A stretch of DNA of 64,000 nucleotides from Alloalcanivorax marinus (GCF_016785095.1 NZ_JAEKJB010000015.1:186001-250000), one strand, 5' to 3'; numbered from the stretch's first letter, positions 52,056 through 61,446 are shown. The notes: generated from the sequence alone by a model not told the origin. Translations and numbers: made by a program.

Positions 52056-52922
52056 ATGCAGCTCAGCCATTTCAAAACCCTGTGGGGGCATCCAGGCGAC
52101 GCCGCCGACGCGGCGCGGCTGGCGGTGGACGCCAGCTTCCAGGGCCTGGAGGCACCATTACCGACGGACGACGGGGATCGCGACGCCCTGGGCCGCGCCC
52201 TGGCCGCCTACGGCCTGCGCTGGATTCAGGAAATCTGCACCGCCGGCAGCTATGTGCCGCGCCGCCAGGCCACGGTGGAGGAGCACCTGGCGGACTTCGA
52301 GGCGCAGTTGGCCACCGGTCGTGAACTGGGCGCCGAGTTCGCCAACGTGATGGGCGGCTGCGACGCCTGGTCCATCGACGACAGCGTGCGCTTCTTCTCC
52401 GAGGCCCAGGACATCGCCACCGGTCTGGGTGTCACCGCCAGCTTCGAAACCCATCGCGGGCGCAGCTTCTTCTGCCCCTGGAACACGGTGGCGATTCTGG
52501 AGCGCGTGCCGGAGCTGGCGGTGACCTGCGACTTCAGCCACTGGGCGGTGGTGTGCGAGCGCCTGCCGGACACCGAGTGGGACAGCATCGAGCGGGTCGC
52601 CGAGCAGGCGCTGCATGTGCACAGCCGGGTGGGCTACGACCAGGGGCCCCAGGTGCCACACCCCGGCGCGCCGGAGTTCGCCGGTGCCCTGGCCGCCCAC
52701 CAGCGCTGCTGGGAAGCGGTGTGGTCGTCCCAGCGCCGGCGCGGCCTGGCGGAGACCACCATGACCCCGGAGTTCGGCCCCGATGGCTACCTGCACACCC
52801 TGCCGTTCACCGGCGCGCCGATCGCCGACCTGTGGGACCTGAACCGCTGGATCGCTGACTGCGAGCGCCGGCATTTCCAGCAATGGTCCGTGCCCCACGA
52901 CCTGAAACGCCAGGCGGTTTGA
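52056..52922 (+). CDS. Sugar phosphate isomerase/epimerase-like TIM-barrel protein
   Basis: 288 aa, xylose-isomerase-like AP-endonuclease-2 fold. Metal-site motifs include ASFETHRGRSFF (Glu, His), VTCDFSHWAVVCERL (Asp, His) and LHVHSRVGYDQGPQ (His). Members isomerise or epimerise keto acids and sugars or act in inositol and aromatic catabolism; the substrate is not evident. First gene of the sigma-54-type operon, ten bases before the desaturase-like gene. Confidence 0.8.
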   Translation: MQLSHFKTLWGHPGDAADAARLAVDASFQGLEAPLPTDDGDRDALGRALAAYGLRWIQEICTAGSYVPRRQATVEEHLADFEAQLATGRELGAEFANVMGGCDAWSIDDSVRFFSEAQDIATGLGVTASFETHRGRSFFCPWNTVAILERVPELAVTCDFSHWAVVCERLPDTEWDSIERVAEQALHVHSRVGYDQGPQVPHPGAPEFAGALAAHQRCWEAVWSSQRRRGLAETTMTPEFGPDGYLHTLPFTGAPIADLWDLNRWIADCERRHFQQWSVPHDLKRQAV

Positions 52923-52932
52923 GGAGGTTCCC

Positions 52933-53976
52933 ATGGCAATGATCAAGCCCATGCCAATGATCGAGAAAGTACGCGCCAGCCTGCGCCACCCCGACGGCCT
53001 GGCGCCGAACGCGGCGGCGCTGGCCTACATCCTGCTCACCTATGTGGGCGGCTGGCTGCTGATGGCCCGGCCCGGTTGGCTGCTGCCCGCCCTGGGCGTA
53101 TTGGCCTGCGCCCACGGCATGGTGGTGGCCGCCTATCTGATTCACGACTGCGCCCACAACGCCCTGTTCAAGAACACCGCCTACAACACCCGCCTGGGCA
53201 AGGCGCTGAACTGGATCGCCGGCGGCTGCTACGGCACCTACGAGGATCTGCGCTACAAGCATCTGCGCCACCACGTGGACAACGCCGACACCATCGCCTT
53301 CGATTACCGCGCCTGGCTGAAAGCTCACCCGCGCACCGAGAAGCTGGTGTTCGCCCTGGAATGGGCCTATGTGCCGGCGGTGGATTATCTGATGCACGCG
53401 GTGCTGATGGTGGCGCCCTTTATCGGCTACGGCGACCCGGCGCAGCGCAAGCGCACCGCCGCCGTGCTGCTGGTGCGTCTGAGCCTGCTCGCCGCCCTGG
53501 CGGTGTGGAGCCTGAAAGCGGTGCTGCTGTACTTCGTGGCCTATGCGTTGCTGCTTACGGTGTTGCGTTTTTTCGATGCCTTCCAGCACAACTACGACAT
53601 CATCGCCACGCTCAACGACAAGGAAGCGCCGCTGCCGCACAAGGGCGACCGGGAGTACGAGGAGAGCAACACCTACACCAACCCGATCTCACGGCGCTGG
53701 CCGGCGCTCAACCTGCTGGTGCTGAATTTCTGCTACCACAACGCGCACCACACCAAGCCCACCCTGCCCTGGTACAAGCTGCCGGCGGCGCACCGTGAAC
53801 TGTACGGCGATGACTTCGCCCGGACCCTGCCGTTCAAGGACCAATTGCGCAGCTATCACCGCCATCGTCTGGATGGCATCCACGCGGAGACCTACGGCCA
53901 GGTGGAAGCCACCCGGGCGATTCGCGAAGGCAGCGCCGTGCCGGTGTACGGCCTGAGTTTCCTGACCGCGTTCTGA
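52933..53976 (+). CDS. Membrane di-iron desaturase/hydroxylase family protein
   Basis: 347 aa with three His boxes: HDCAHN, HLRHHVDN and NAHHTKP, and about four membrane helices (ALAYILLTYVGGWLLMA, LLVRLSLLAALAVW). This is the fatty-acid-desaturase superfamily, which also includes hydroxylases and monooxygenases. Being inside an importer operon with a TIM-barrel enzyme suggests it acts on the imported compound rather than on phospholipids (inference). Ribosome site GAGGAGG is strong. Confidence 0.85.
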   Translation: MAMIKPMPMIEKVRASLRHPDGLAPNAAALAYILLTYVGGWLLMARPGWLLPALGVLACAHGMVVAAYLIHDCAHNALFKNTAYNTRLGKALNWIAGGCYGTYEDLRYKHLRHHVDNADTIAFDYRAWLKAHPRTEKLVFALEWAYVPAVDYLMHAVLMVAPFIGYGDPAQRKRTAAVLLVRLSLLAALAVWSLKAVLLYFVAYALLLTVLRFFDAFQHNYDIIATLNDKEAPLPHKGDREYEESNTYTNPISRRWPALNLLVLNFCYHNAHHTKPTLPWYKLPAAHRELYGDDFARTLPFKDQLRSYHRHRLDGIHAETYGQVEATRAIREGSAVPVYGLSFLTAF

Positions 53977-53987
53977 GGAGGCCGGCG

Positions 53988-54854
53988 ATGACCGCGTCAC
54001 TACGGAATTCCATCACCACCGGCGACACGCCGGCCCGACCCACGGCACCGGCCCTGAAACGCCGCTGGCTGGATTTCGGTCAGCACCTGGACTGGCGCCG
54101 CCGCGTGTTGCTCGGGCTTACCGGCTGGCTGCTGTTCGTGTTCGGCTGGTATTTGGCCGCCCACGCCGGGCTGGCCTCCGAGCGACTGTTTCCCGGCCCG
54201 GTGGCGGTGGCGCGTGCCCTGATCGATCTGTTCATGGAGCAGGGCTTTCTCGGCGACGTGTTGTCCAGCATTCGCCGTATCCTGATCAGCTTCTCCCTGG
54301 CGGTAGCCATCGCCCTGCCCCTGGGTTTGCTAATGGGCGCCTTCGCGCGCATCGACGGCCTGCTCAATCCGCTACTGGGCGCCTTCCGTTACCTGCCGGC
54401 ACCGGCATTCATTCCACTGCTGCTGATGTGGCTGGGCACCGGCGACAGCCAGAAGATCGCCCTGCTGCTGATCGGCGTGGTGTTCTTCTTGGCGATCATG
54501 CTCGCCGACGTTACCCGCCAGGTGCCGACGGCCTTCATCGAAACCGCCAAGACCCTGGGCGGTGGCCGCCGGGTAGTGCTGTGGACCGTGGTGTTCCGCC
54601 ATTCCCTGCCCGGCTACCTGGACACCTGCCGGCAAATGCTGGCGGTGAGCTGGACCTATCTGGTGATCGCCGAAATCGTCGCTGCCACCGACGGCATCGG
54701 CGCCATGATGATGCGCGCCAAACGCTTCGTGCACGTGGACGACATCATGGCGGGCATCGTCACCATCGGTTTGCTGGGGCTGGCCTTCGACGCCCTGTTC
54801 CGTCTCGTTTATCGCTGGCGCTTCCCGTACCTGCGCGGGGAGCACCAGCGCTGA
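53988..54854 (+). CDS. ABC importer permease (NitT/TauT/SsuC type)
   Basis: 288 aa with six membrane segments and the EAA loop (FIETAKTLGGGRRVVLWTVV). The 30 N-terminal residues are hydrophilic. Partner of the binding protein at 54886 and the ATPase at 55959. Confidence 0.9.
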   Translation: MTASLRNSITTGDTPARPTAPALKRRWLDFGQHLDWRRRVLLGLTGWLLFVFGWYLAAHAGLASERLFPGPVAVARALIDLFMEQGFLGDVLSSIRRILISFSLAVAIALPLGLLMGAFARIDGLLNPLLGAFRYLPAPAFIPLLLMWLGTGDSQKIALLLIGVVFFLAIMLADVTRQVPTAFIETAKTLGGGRRVVLWTVVFRHSLPGYLDTCRQMLAVSWTYLVIAEIVAATDGIGAMMMRAKRFVHVDDIMAGIVTIGLLGLAFDALFRLVYRWRFPYLRGEHQR

Positions 54855-54885
54855 TCCGTTTTCCCTTGCCAAGAGGCTTTTCATC

Positions 54886-55914
54886 ATGCGACTGATCAAG
54901 CTGCTGTTACTGACCACCTCGCTGTGCCTGGTTTCCCTGGGCTCCGGCGCCGCCGAGCCGGTGCGCCTGTCCCTGTTTTCCTGGCCCGGTTACGGTTTCT
55001 GGTTCATCGCCCAGGAGAAAAATCTGGTGCCGGACCTGGATCTGGAAATCAGCGTCATCGAGGACCCCTACGAAAGCTTTTCCCTGATGACCTCCGGCGG
55101 CCTGGACGTCACCTCCAGCACCGCCGAGTACGGCCCCATCGCCGCCGACAAGGACGTGCCCATCAAGATGGTCACCTACACCAATCCCTCCTACGGCACC
55201 GACAAAATCGTGCTGGCCCCGGGGATAAACAGCGCCGAGGACCTGAAGGGCAAATCCGTGGCGGTGCTGGTGGGCGGCCTGACGCAGATTTTCATGGGCA
55301 TCTGGCTGGAACAGAACGGTGTCAATTTCAATGACGTGGAGTACACCAACCTGATCATGGATGACGCCGTTGGCGCCCTGGTGGGCGGCAACGTGGCCGC
55401 CGCCGAATTCTGGGAACCGTTCGGGTCCCATGCCCTGGAAGCCCTGCCCGACGCTACCGTGGCCGCCACCTCCTCGGAAGGGGACTGGATTGAAACCGCC
55501 CTGCTCGGCGACGCCATGTACATGAGCGATGCCTTTCTGAAGGAACGCCCGGAGGCGGCCGCCAAGACCCTGGACGCCTACTTCAAGGCGGTGGCCTGGT
55601 GGAAGGAGCATCCCGCCGAGGGCAACAAGATCATCGCCAAACACCTGGGCTTCCCCCTGACCGACGTGGAAAAAGTGCTCGGCAAGGATGGCAAGATTTA
55701 CAAGGGCGGCATCTGGGTGTTCGACGCCGCACAGGCCGCTCGCTTCATGGGCGTGGCCCCGGGTGATCTGCCGCTTGGCCTGAGCAACGGCCAGATCAGC
55801 CAGCATTGGGAAACCACCACCGACTGGTGGCTCAAGTTCGGCCTGGTGGACGAGCGCCACCCCATGGAAGCCGGTGTGAATCTGGCGCCACTGAAAGCCA
55901 TTAGCGGCAATTAA
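54886..55914 (+). CDS. ABC importer substrate-binding protein (NMT1/SsuA type)
   Basis: 342 aa with signal peptide (residues ~1-22, ending GAA). The two-lobe fold begins with VRLSLFSWPGYGFWFIAQEK and DLDLEISVIEDPYESFSLMT. Members bind sulfonates, nitrate, pyrimidine precursors, ureido or amine compounds, so the ligand cannot be named. RGD-free and lipobox-free, so a soluble periplasmic protein. Follows the permease by 31 bases. Confidence 0.88.
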   Translation: MRLIKLLLLTTSLCLVSLGSGAAEPVRLSLFSWPGYGFWFIAQEKNLVPDLDLEISVIEDPYESFSLMTSGGLDVTSSTAEYGPIAADKDVPIKMVTYTNPSYGTDKIVLAPGINSAEDLKGKSVAVLVGGLTQIFMGIWLEQNGVNFNDVEYTNLIMDDAVGALVGGNVAAAEFWEPFGSHALEALPDATVAATSSEGDWIETALLGDAMYMSDAFLKERPEAAAKTLDAYFKAVAWWKEHPAEGNKIIAKHLGFPLTDVEKVLGKDGKIYKGGIWVFDAAQAARFMGVAPGDLPLGLSNGQISQHWETTTDWWLKFGLVDERHPMEAGVNLAPLKAISGN

Positions 55915-55958
55915 AAGCCTTTACCAACCACTGAAGCCATGCTGACGGGAGCACCGCC

Positions 55959-56783
55959 ATGAACACCGGTTCCGGTTTGATCCTCAAGGATGTCGGCAAG
56001 ACCTTCCGCGCCGGCGGTCGTGATCCACGGGTGGCGCTGGAGGCTGTGTCCCTGCGCCTGCCACCGGGCCAGGTGGGCGTGCTACTGGGCCCGTCCGGCT
56101 GCGGCAAATCCACCCTGCTGCGCATGGTGGCGGGGCTGGAGGAACCCACCTCCGGCACCCTGTCGCTCAACGACCGACCGGTGACCGGGCCGGGCCGCGA
56201 TCGCGGCATGGTGTTCCAGAGCTACACCTCCTTTCCATGGCTGACGGTGCGCCAGAACGTGGCCTACGGGCTGAAGATCACCGGCGACAGTTCCAGCCTG
56301 CGCGAAGGGGCGGTGGAACATTTCATCCAGGCGGTGCGCCTGGAGGACGTGGCCGACGCCTACCCCCATGAATTGTCCGGCGGCATGCGCCAGCGGGTGG
56401 CCATTGCCCGCACCCTGGCCAACCATCCGGAACTGCTGCTCATGGACGAGCCGTTCGGTGCCCTGGACCCGGAGACCCGCTGGCAAATGCAGGAGCTGCT
56501 GCTGGGCATCGTGCGCAAGGAGCGCACCACGGTGCTGCTGGTCTCCCACGACATCGAGGAAGCGCTCTACCTGGGCGACGTGGTGTTCTTCCTGTCCAGC
56601 CATCCGGGCCGGTTGCGGGAAGTGATCCGTCCGGATTTCAAGAAGGAGGTGCCCGCCGGAGACCGCGAGGCCTTGCTCGACCATCCGGAATACCGGCGGC
56701 TGGACATGCACATCCGGCGGCTGATGAGCGAGGAAGGCACTACCCGGGCGAGCCCAGTGGCGGAAGCGGCGGATCGCGGCTAA
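55959..56783 (+). CDS. ABC importer ATP-binding protein
   Basis: 274 aa. Walker A GPSGCGKST (44-52), Q loop FQSYTSFPWL, signature LSGGMRQRVAIARTL, Walker B LLLMDEPFGALD, H loop LVSHDIEEAL. Last gene of the importer operon; its final Asp-Arg-Gly-stop comes from a REP arm. Confidence 0.95.
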   Translation: MNTGSGLILKDVGKTFRAGGRDPRVALEAVSLRLPPGQVGVLLGPSGCGKSTLLRMVAGLEEPTSGTLSLNDRPVTGPGRDRGMVFQSYTSFPWLTVRQNVAYGLKITGDSSSLREGAVEHFIQAVRLEDVADAYPHELSGGMRQRVAIARTLANHPELLLMDEPFGALDPETRWQMQELLLGIVRKERTTVLLVSHDIEEALYLGDVVFFLSSHPGRLREVIRPDFKKEVPAGDREALLDHPEYRRLDMHIRRLMSEEGTTRASPVAEAADRG

Positions 56784-56848
56784 AGCCGCTCCTACGGTGT
56801 AAAGAATGGGGTAGGAGCGGCCGGGCGGCGATCCGCTTTAGCCGCGAT
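56773..56848. repeat. REP element between the ABC ATPase and TetR genes
   Basis: ATCGCGGCTAAAGCCGCTCCTAC (56773-56795) pairs with GTAGGAGCGG..CCGCTTTAGCCGCGAT (56811-56848), with a CCGGGCGGCGAT bulge. Lies between converging genes and could stop transcripts from both sides. Confidence 0.88.
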
Positions 56849-56852
56849 ATCT

Positions 56853-57461
56853 TTAAAGCTTCAACAACTCAATCAAGCGTCCGGTGAAGAACGGAATCTC
56901 TTCTTCCAGACTGAACAACCGCGGCGAGAACAACCAGGTCTGCGTCACCCCCATCAGATGGGTGTAGCACAGCAGGCCCAGTTCCTGGGCAGCGTGGTGA
57001 CGCGGGATGTCCCCATCCCGCTGAGCCCGTTCCACCTGGGCGGCAAGCGCGGCCACCAGATCCCGGGTCAGCTTGCGCTCGCGGCGCAGGGTGTGATCCA
57101 GGTTGTTGGTAAGCTCGGTTTTGTTGAGGAAGATTTCGAAGGATTGGCGGTAACGGGTGTCCTCGACCAGCAGCCGCAGCCAGCGGTCGGCGAAGGCACC
57201 CAGCACCTCCAGCGGCGGACCATCGGCGTGGTGGGTTTCCTTGGTGAGCGCCAGCAAAGGGCCCTGGGACAGCAGCAATACCGCCTCGAACAACTCATCC
57301 TTGTTCTTGAAATGCCAGTAGATCGGCCCCCGGCTGAAGCCCGCCTGGGTGGCGATGTTGGCCAGAGTGGTGTTGGTGTAGCCGTTGCGGCTGAACAGCA
57401 CCAAAGCGGCATCGAGAATCTTGAGCCGGGTTTGTTCGGCTTCTTCCTTGGTACGTCTCAT
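56853..57461 (-). CDS. TetR/AcrR-family regulator
   Basis: 202 aa. N-terminal helix-turn-helix TTLANIATQAGFSRGPIYWH with the AcrR/TtgR-like start MRRTKEEAEQTRLKILDAAL. The C-terminal ligand domain (~70-200) is of the efflux-regulator type. No efflux pump is beside it, so the target is elsewhere or is the flanking nitrogen genes. Confidence 0.9.
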   Translation of the reverse strand: MRRTKEEAEQTRLKILDAALVLFSRNGYTNTTLANIATQAGFSRGPIYWHFKNKDELFEAVLLLSQGPLLALTKETHHADGPPLEVLGAFADRWLRLLVEDTRYRQSFEIFLNKTELTNNLDHTLRRERKLTRDLVAALAAQVERAQRDGDIPRHHAAQELGLLCYTHLMGVTQTWLFSPRLFSLEEEIPFFTGRLIELLKL

Positions 57462-57558
57462 TCGGGCAATCGCGCTCCGTACGGGCGGTGGGGGTCCGAC
57501 AGGAAAGGGTAAAGCGCCTGGCGGTCACCGCCAAGCGCTCGCCGGGGGCTGCCGTGGT

Positions 57559-58944
57559 TCAGAACATTTTCAAATAACGGCGCACTTCCCAATCGGAGAC
57601 CTGGTTGTGGTACTGCTCCCATTCATCCCGCTTGAAATCCACGAAGGTGTCGAACATCAAATCACCGAACACTTCCCGGGCCAGCGGGTCCGCCTCGAAG
57701 GCGTCCACCGCTTCGCCCAGGGTGCGCGGCAGCATCTCGATGCCCATCCCGCGAATCTCCGCGCGGCTGTAGTCGTTCATGTTCTCCCGGTGCGGCGCGC
57801 CGGGTTCCAGCTTCTCGCGAATACCTTCCAGGCCGGCGGCGAGCATCAGGGCCGCGCCCAGATAGGGGTTGCCGCCAATATCCGCGGCCCGGCATTCCAC
57901 GCGGCCACCCTGGGAGGGAATGCGCAGCATGTTGGTGCGGTTGTTGTTGCCGTAGCAGCAATACACCGGCGCCCAGGTGGAGCCGGACATGGCGCCGCGC
58001 TGTACCAGCCGCTTGTAGCTGTTCACCGTGGGCGCGATCACCGCGCAGATGGCGCGGGCGTGTTTCAGCACCCCGGCGATAAAGTGATAGGCCAGCGGCG
58101 AGACGCCACAGCCATGGGGATCATCATCGCCGGCCTCGAACAGATTGCGACCGGTTTCCAGATCCGCCAGCGACATATTGAAGTGCGCGCCGCTGCCGGT
58201 GCGGTCGGCGAACGGTTTGGGCATGAAGCTGGCGAAGGCGCCGTGCTTGCGGGCGATCTCGTTGGCCATCATGCGGAAGTACACCAGCCGGTCCGCCATG
58301 TTCAGGGCATCGGTGTACATGAAATCGGTTTCAAACTGGCCGTTGGCGTCCTCATGGTCAAAGGAATACACGTCCCAGCCTTGGGCGTTCATGGCTTCCA
58401 CGATTTCGCCGACGATCGGCAGGTTGTCCATCAGCGGGCGCGGGTCATAGCAGGGTTTTTCCAGATCGTCCCGGTCGCTGACCGGCGCGAAACCGCCATC
58501 ATCACTGTCGCGAAACAGGAAGAATTCGGTTTCGATGCCAAGATTGAAGCCCAGCCCCAGTTCCGCCGCCGCTTCGAGCTGGCGCTTGAGAATGCCGCGC
58601 GAGCAGGCCTGGAACGGCTGGCCATTAAGATGCAGGTCGCTGGCGAACCACACCAGCTCCGGATTCCAGGCGCAGGGCGTGGCGGTGGCCGGGTCCGGCA
58701 TGGCCGCCACTTCATCGTCGTTGATGTCCTGGGGCACGCCGTCCAGGGCCGCGCCGGTGTACAGTTCCGAGCCACTCAGCATGCGGTCCAGATGGGCCAG
58801 CGGCACGAACTTGCCCTTCACCACGCCGTGGATATCCACATAGCTGGCCATGGCGTACTTGGCGCCCTTGTCGAGCAGATCCCGGGCCAGATCGTCGGCA
58901 CTCGGGACGGCGGCCACGGAAGGGCCGTTGGCTTTGGCGTTCAT
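57559..58944 (-). CDS. glnT: Type III glutamate-ammonia ligase / glutamine-synthetase-like enzyme
   Basis: 461 aa from ATG 58944 with GGAGAG upstream; a longer frame reaching 59958 overlaps the divergent gene and is an artefact. GS beta-grasp YVDIHGVVKGKFVPL; metal site GIETEFFLF; ATP/ammonia region KPFADRTGSGAHFNMSL; NRTNMLRIPSQGGRVECRA. GlnT-type enzymes ligate glutamate with ammonia or amines such as methylamine or ethylamine. It has no PII-adenylylation partner here and is divergent from the hydrolase gene. Confidence 0.85.
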   Translation of the reverse strand: MNAKANGPSVAAVPSADDLARDLLDKGAKYAMASYVDIHGVVKGKFVPLAHLDRMLSGSELYTGAALDGVPQDINDDEVAAMPDPATATPCAWNPELVWFASDLHLNGQPFQACSRGILKRQLEAAAELGLGFNLGIETEFFLFRDSDDGGFAPVSDRDDLEKPCYDPRPLMDNLPIVGEIVEAMNAQGWDVYSFDHEDANGQFETDFMYTDALNMADRLVYFRMMANEIARKHGAFASFMPKPFADRTGSGAHFNMSLADLETGRNLFEAGDDDPHGCGVSPLAYHFIAGVLKHARAICAVIAPTVNSYKRLVQRGAMSGSTWAPVYCCYGNNNRTNMLRIPSQGGRVECRAADIGGNPYLGAALMLAAGLEGIREKLEPGAPHRENMNDYSRAEIRGMGIEMLPRTLGEAVDAFEADPLAREVFGDLMFDTFVDFKRDEWEQYHNQVSDWEVRRYLKMF

Positions 58945-58996
58945 TATGTCTCTCCAGACGTTACCGCACGGAAAATAGGTACAGGCTTTGCATTCA

Positions 58997-59018
58997 ATAT
59001 ACATGCCAGCTTGTATAT
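58997..59018. promoter_or_regulatory. Palindromic operator between glnT and the alpha/beta hydrolase
   Basis: ATATACA (58997-59003) and TGTATAT (59012-59018), perfect inverted repeat with an eight-base spacer, in the middle of the 93-base divergent gap. Suited to a dimeric GntR- or TetR-type repressor. Confidence 0.6.
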
Positions 59019-59037
59019 ATAATCCGGAGACCCACCC

Positions 59038-60042
59038 GTGACAGTGATCGAACGGCACATCCAACTCGGCGACTGGCCCCTGAAGAGCGGCGGCATGCTG
59101 CGCGACGCCCGCCTCACCGCCCTGCAGGCCGGCACCCTCAACGCGCGGCGCGACAATCTGGTGCTGATTCCCTGCTACTACGGGGGCACCGCCCGGGGCA
59201 GCCTGCCCCTTCTTGGTGCGGGCAGCCCCCTGGCCAGCGGCGATTACTGCGTGCTGTTGTTCGACCTGTTCGGCAATGGCGTCGCTTCCTCTCCCAGCAA
59301 CGCCCATCCTTCCCAGCGCGGCCATCGCTTCCCGTTCGTGGCCCTGGAGGATAACGTGGCCGCCCAGGCCGCCGCCCTGGAGGCCTGGTTCGGCCCGGTG
59401 GAGATCGCCCTGGCCAGCGGCTGGTCCATGGGCGGCATGCAGTCCTATCAATGGGCGATTCGCTATCCGGAGCGGGTCCGGCGCCTGCTGCCGGTGTGCG
59501 CCACCGCCCGCTGCTGGCCCCACAACCGGGTGTTCCTGGACGGCGTACGCGCCGCCCTGAGAGCGGACGCCACCTTCAACGGCGGCGACTACCAACAACC
59601 ACCGGAGGCCGGCCTGCGCGCCTTCGCCCGGGTCTACGCCGGCTGGGCCTACAGCCAGGCATTCTTCCGGCGCGGCCTGTATCGAAAGCTGGGCTTCGAC
59701 AGCATCGAGGCGCTGCTGCGTTTCTGGGAGGAGGACCATCTGGCCCAGGACGCCAACGACCTGCTGGCGGTACTCGCCGCCTGGGAGACGGCGGACCCGT
59801 GCGACGGCGACCTGGCCACCGCCCTGGGCGCGATCCGCGCCCGCGCCCTGATCCTGCCGTCGCGTAGCGACCTCTATTTCACCGTGGACGACGCCCGCCA
59901 CGAAGCCGGGCTGATCCCCGGCGCCAGCCTGGAAGTCCTGGACTCGGACCTGGGCCACGCCGCCGGCGCCCCGGGCCGCGACCCCGCCAGCACCGCCGCC
60001 TGGTTCCAGGCCATGGCGCGCCTGCTGGCGGCGGCCTCATAA
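59038..60042 (+). CDS. Alpha/beta-fold hydrolase (homoserine O-acetyltransferase-like)
   Basis: 334 aa from GTG 59038. Nucleophile elbow is SGWSMGGMQSYQWAI, with Ser in G-W-S-M-G as in MetX-type acyltransferases. Acid and His candidates are in SRSDLYFTVDD and DSDLGHAAG. Related proteins include MetX and hydrolases of amide compounds. Divergent from glnT across a palindromic operator, so it is likely co-regulated and may act on a nitrogen compound. Confidence 0.78.
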   Translation: MTVIERHIQLGDWPLKSGGMLRDARLTALQAGTLNARRDNLVLIPCYYGGTARGSLPLLGAGSPLASGDYCVLLFDLFGNGVASSPSNAHPSQRGHRFPFVALEDNVAAQAAALEAWFGPVEIALASGWSMGGMQSYQWAIRYPERVRRLLPVCATARCWPHNRVFLDGVRAALRADATFNGGDYQQPPEAGLRAFARVYAGWAYSQAFFRRGLYRKLGFDSIEALLRFWEEDHLAQDANDLLAVLAAWETADPCDGDLATALGAIRARALILPSRSDLYFTVDDARHEAGLIPGASLEVLDSDLGHAAGAPGRDPASTAAWFQAMARLLAAAS

Positions 60043-60074
60043 CCCGGATCGATACGGATACGCCCCAGGAGGGG

Positions 60075-61355
60075 TTATCGCTCCGGGTCGCGGTGGGCCA
60101 CTTCGGTGCCGTCGTTGGCGTCGGCGGGGAAGTCGAAGTAGGCGGCATATTGGTTATGGAAGCGTTTAAGCTCGTCGCTGGCCAGTTGCCCCTTGGTGGG
60201 CAGCGATACTTTCATGGCGTTCACCGGCCGGCCGTTCATGCGCAGCTCGTAGTGCAGGTGCGGCCCGGTACTGCGCCCGGTGTTGCCACTCAGGGCGATC
60301 ACCTGGCCCTGGCGGACGGTGTCGCCGGGGTGCACGCTCACCTTGCTCAGGTGCATGTAGCGGGTCTGATAACCATTGCCGTGATCGAGCACGACATAGT
60401 TGCCGGCCAGCAGGCCACGGGTAACGCGGCGCACCACGCCGTCCGCCGGCGCTTCCACCGGCGAACCGGAGGGCATGGCGAAGTCGGTGCCATAGTGAGG
60501 ACTGATGCGGCCGGTGATCGGATGGTGGCGGTGCAGGTTGAACGGTGAACTGATCCGGTAGCGGTGTGACTCGGCGAACGGGTGGCGCCAGAAGCTGGGC
60601 AGCAGGCTGGTGCCATCGGGCCGGTAGAAACGGTCGTCGTCGAAACGGGCGGCGCTGGCTTGAAGGCGGGCGCCCTCATAGTCGAAGCCCATCAGCCTGG
60701 CGGAGTAAGCGCGCTCGCCGCCGTCCAGGCGTTCCACGTCCACCAGCAGGGAGAAACGGTCGCCACGGCGGGCCTGGCGGGACAGCGGCAGCAACTCGGC
60801 GAGCTGCGCGCTCACCGATCCGGCGGCGCCAGCGAGGGCCGGTTGGCCGGCCAGAGCCGCCGCCAGGGAAGTGCGGATGATGCCAGCCACGCGCACCCGG
60901 TGGTGGGCACGCTCTTTTTCCAGCACCTGGCCGTGGATGGCGTCGCCGTCCAGATCCCATTGGTAACCCCGGGCATCGCTTTCCCACAGCCGCAGGGCCA
61001 ACAGGCGGCCATCACTGTCGGCGCGCCATTCCAGGTGCTGGCCCGGGCGCAGACGGTTGAGCCGCTGGCCCTGATCGGCGTCCTCGATAAGCCGGTAGAG
61101 AGTGGCCGTGGGCAGTTGCCATTGTTCCTTCCACAGATGGGTCAGCAGATCGCCCTGCTGAATGGTGTAGTGCTCCCAGGGCAGCGGCGCCGGGGTCGGG
61201 TCCAGGTTGTGGAAATCGGTGTCGGCGGCCAGCCGCAACAGCGCCTGGTCGGTCATCGGCGGCGGTTCCGGACGCGGGTGGTAACGCCACCAGAATGCCA
61301 CCGACAGGGCGATCAACAGCGGTGGCAACACAATGGAAAACGGTGAGCGGGACAT
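60075..61355 (-). CDS. M23 peptidoglycan endopeptidase (MepM type)
   Basis: 426 aa. N-terminal membrane anchor (~5-22), an OapA/LysM-like N-domain (WEHYTIQQGDLLTHLW) and a C-terminal M23 domain with HYGTDFAMPSGSPVEAP and HLHYELRMNGRPVNAM, so the Zn ligands are all intact, unlike EnvC. Cleaves cross-links to allow wall expansion. Not obviously linked to its nitrogen-related neighbours. Confidence 0.92.
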   Translation of the reverse strand: MSRSPFSIVLPPLLIALSVAFWWRYHPRPEPPPMTDQALLRLAADTDFHNLDPTPAPLPWEHYTIQQGDLLTHLWKEQWQLPTATLYRLIEDADQGQRLNRLRPGQHLEWRADSDGRLLALRLWESDARGYQWDLDGDAIHGQVLEKERAHHRVRVAGIIRTSLAAALAGQPALAGAAGSVSAQLAELLPLSRQARRGDRFSLLVDVERLDGGERAYSARLMGFDYEGARLQASAARFDDDRFYRPDGTSLLPSFWRHPFAESHRYRISSPFNLHRHHPITGRISPHYGTDFAMPSGSPVEAPADGVVRRVTRGLLAGNYVVLDHGNGYQTRYMHLSKVSVHPGDTVRQGQVIALSGNTGRSTGPHLHYELRMNGRPVNAMKVSLPTKGQLASDELKRFHNQYAAYFDFPADANDGTEVAHRDPER

Positions 61356-61446
61356 GGCATTCCCCCGGGGCCGATGACGGAAGACGGTGTAAGGATCGGC
61401 TGATGTTATAGTATTACACCGCCAATTTGAACGCGCCGTCGCCGTT

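Noticed and set aside
57559..59958. A 799-codon minus frame starting at 59958
   Set aside because: Only the part from ATG 58944 is GS-like; the upstream half is the shadow of the plus-strand hydrolase and lacks family features.
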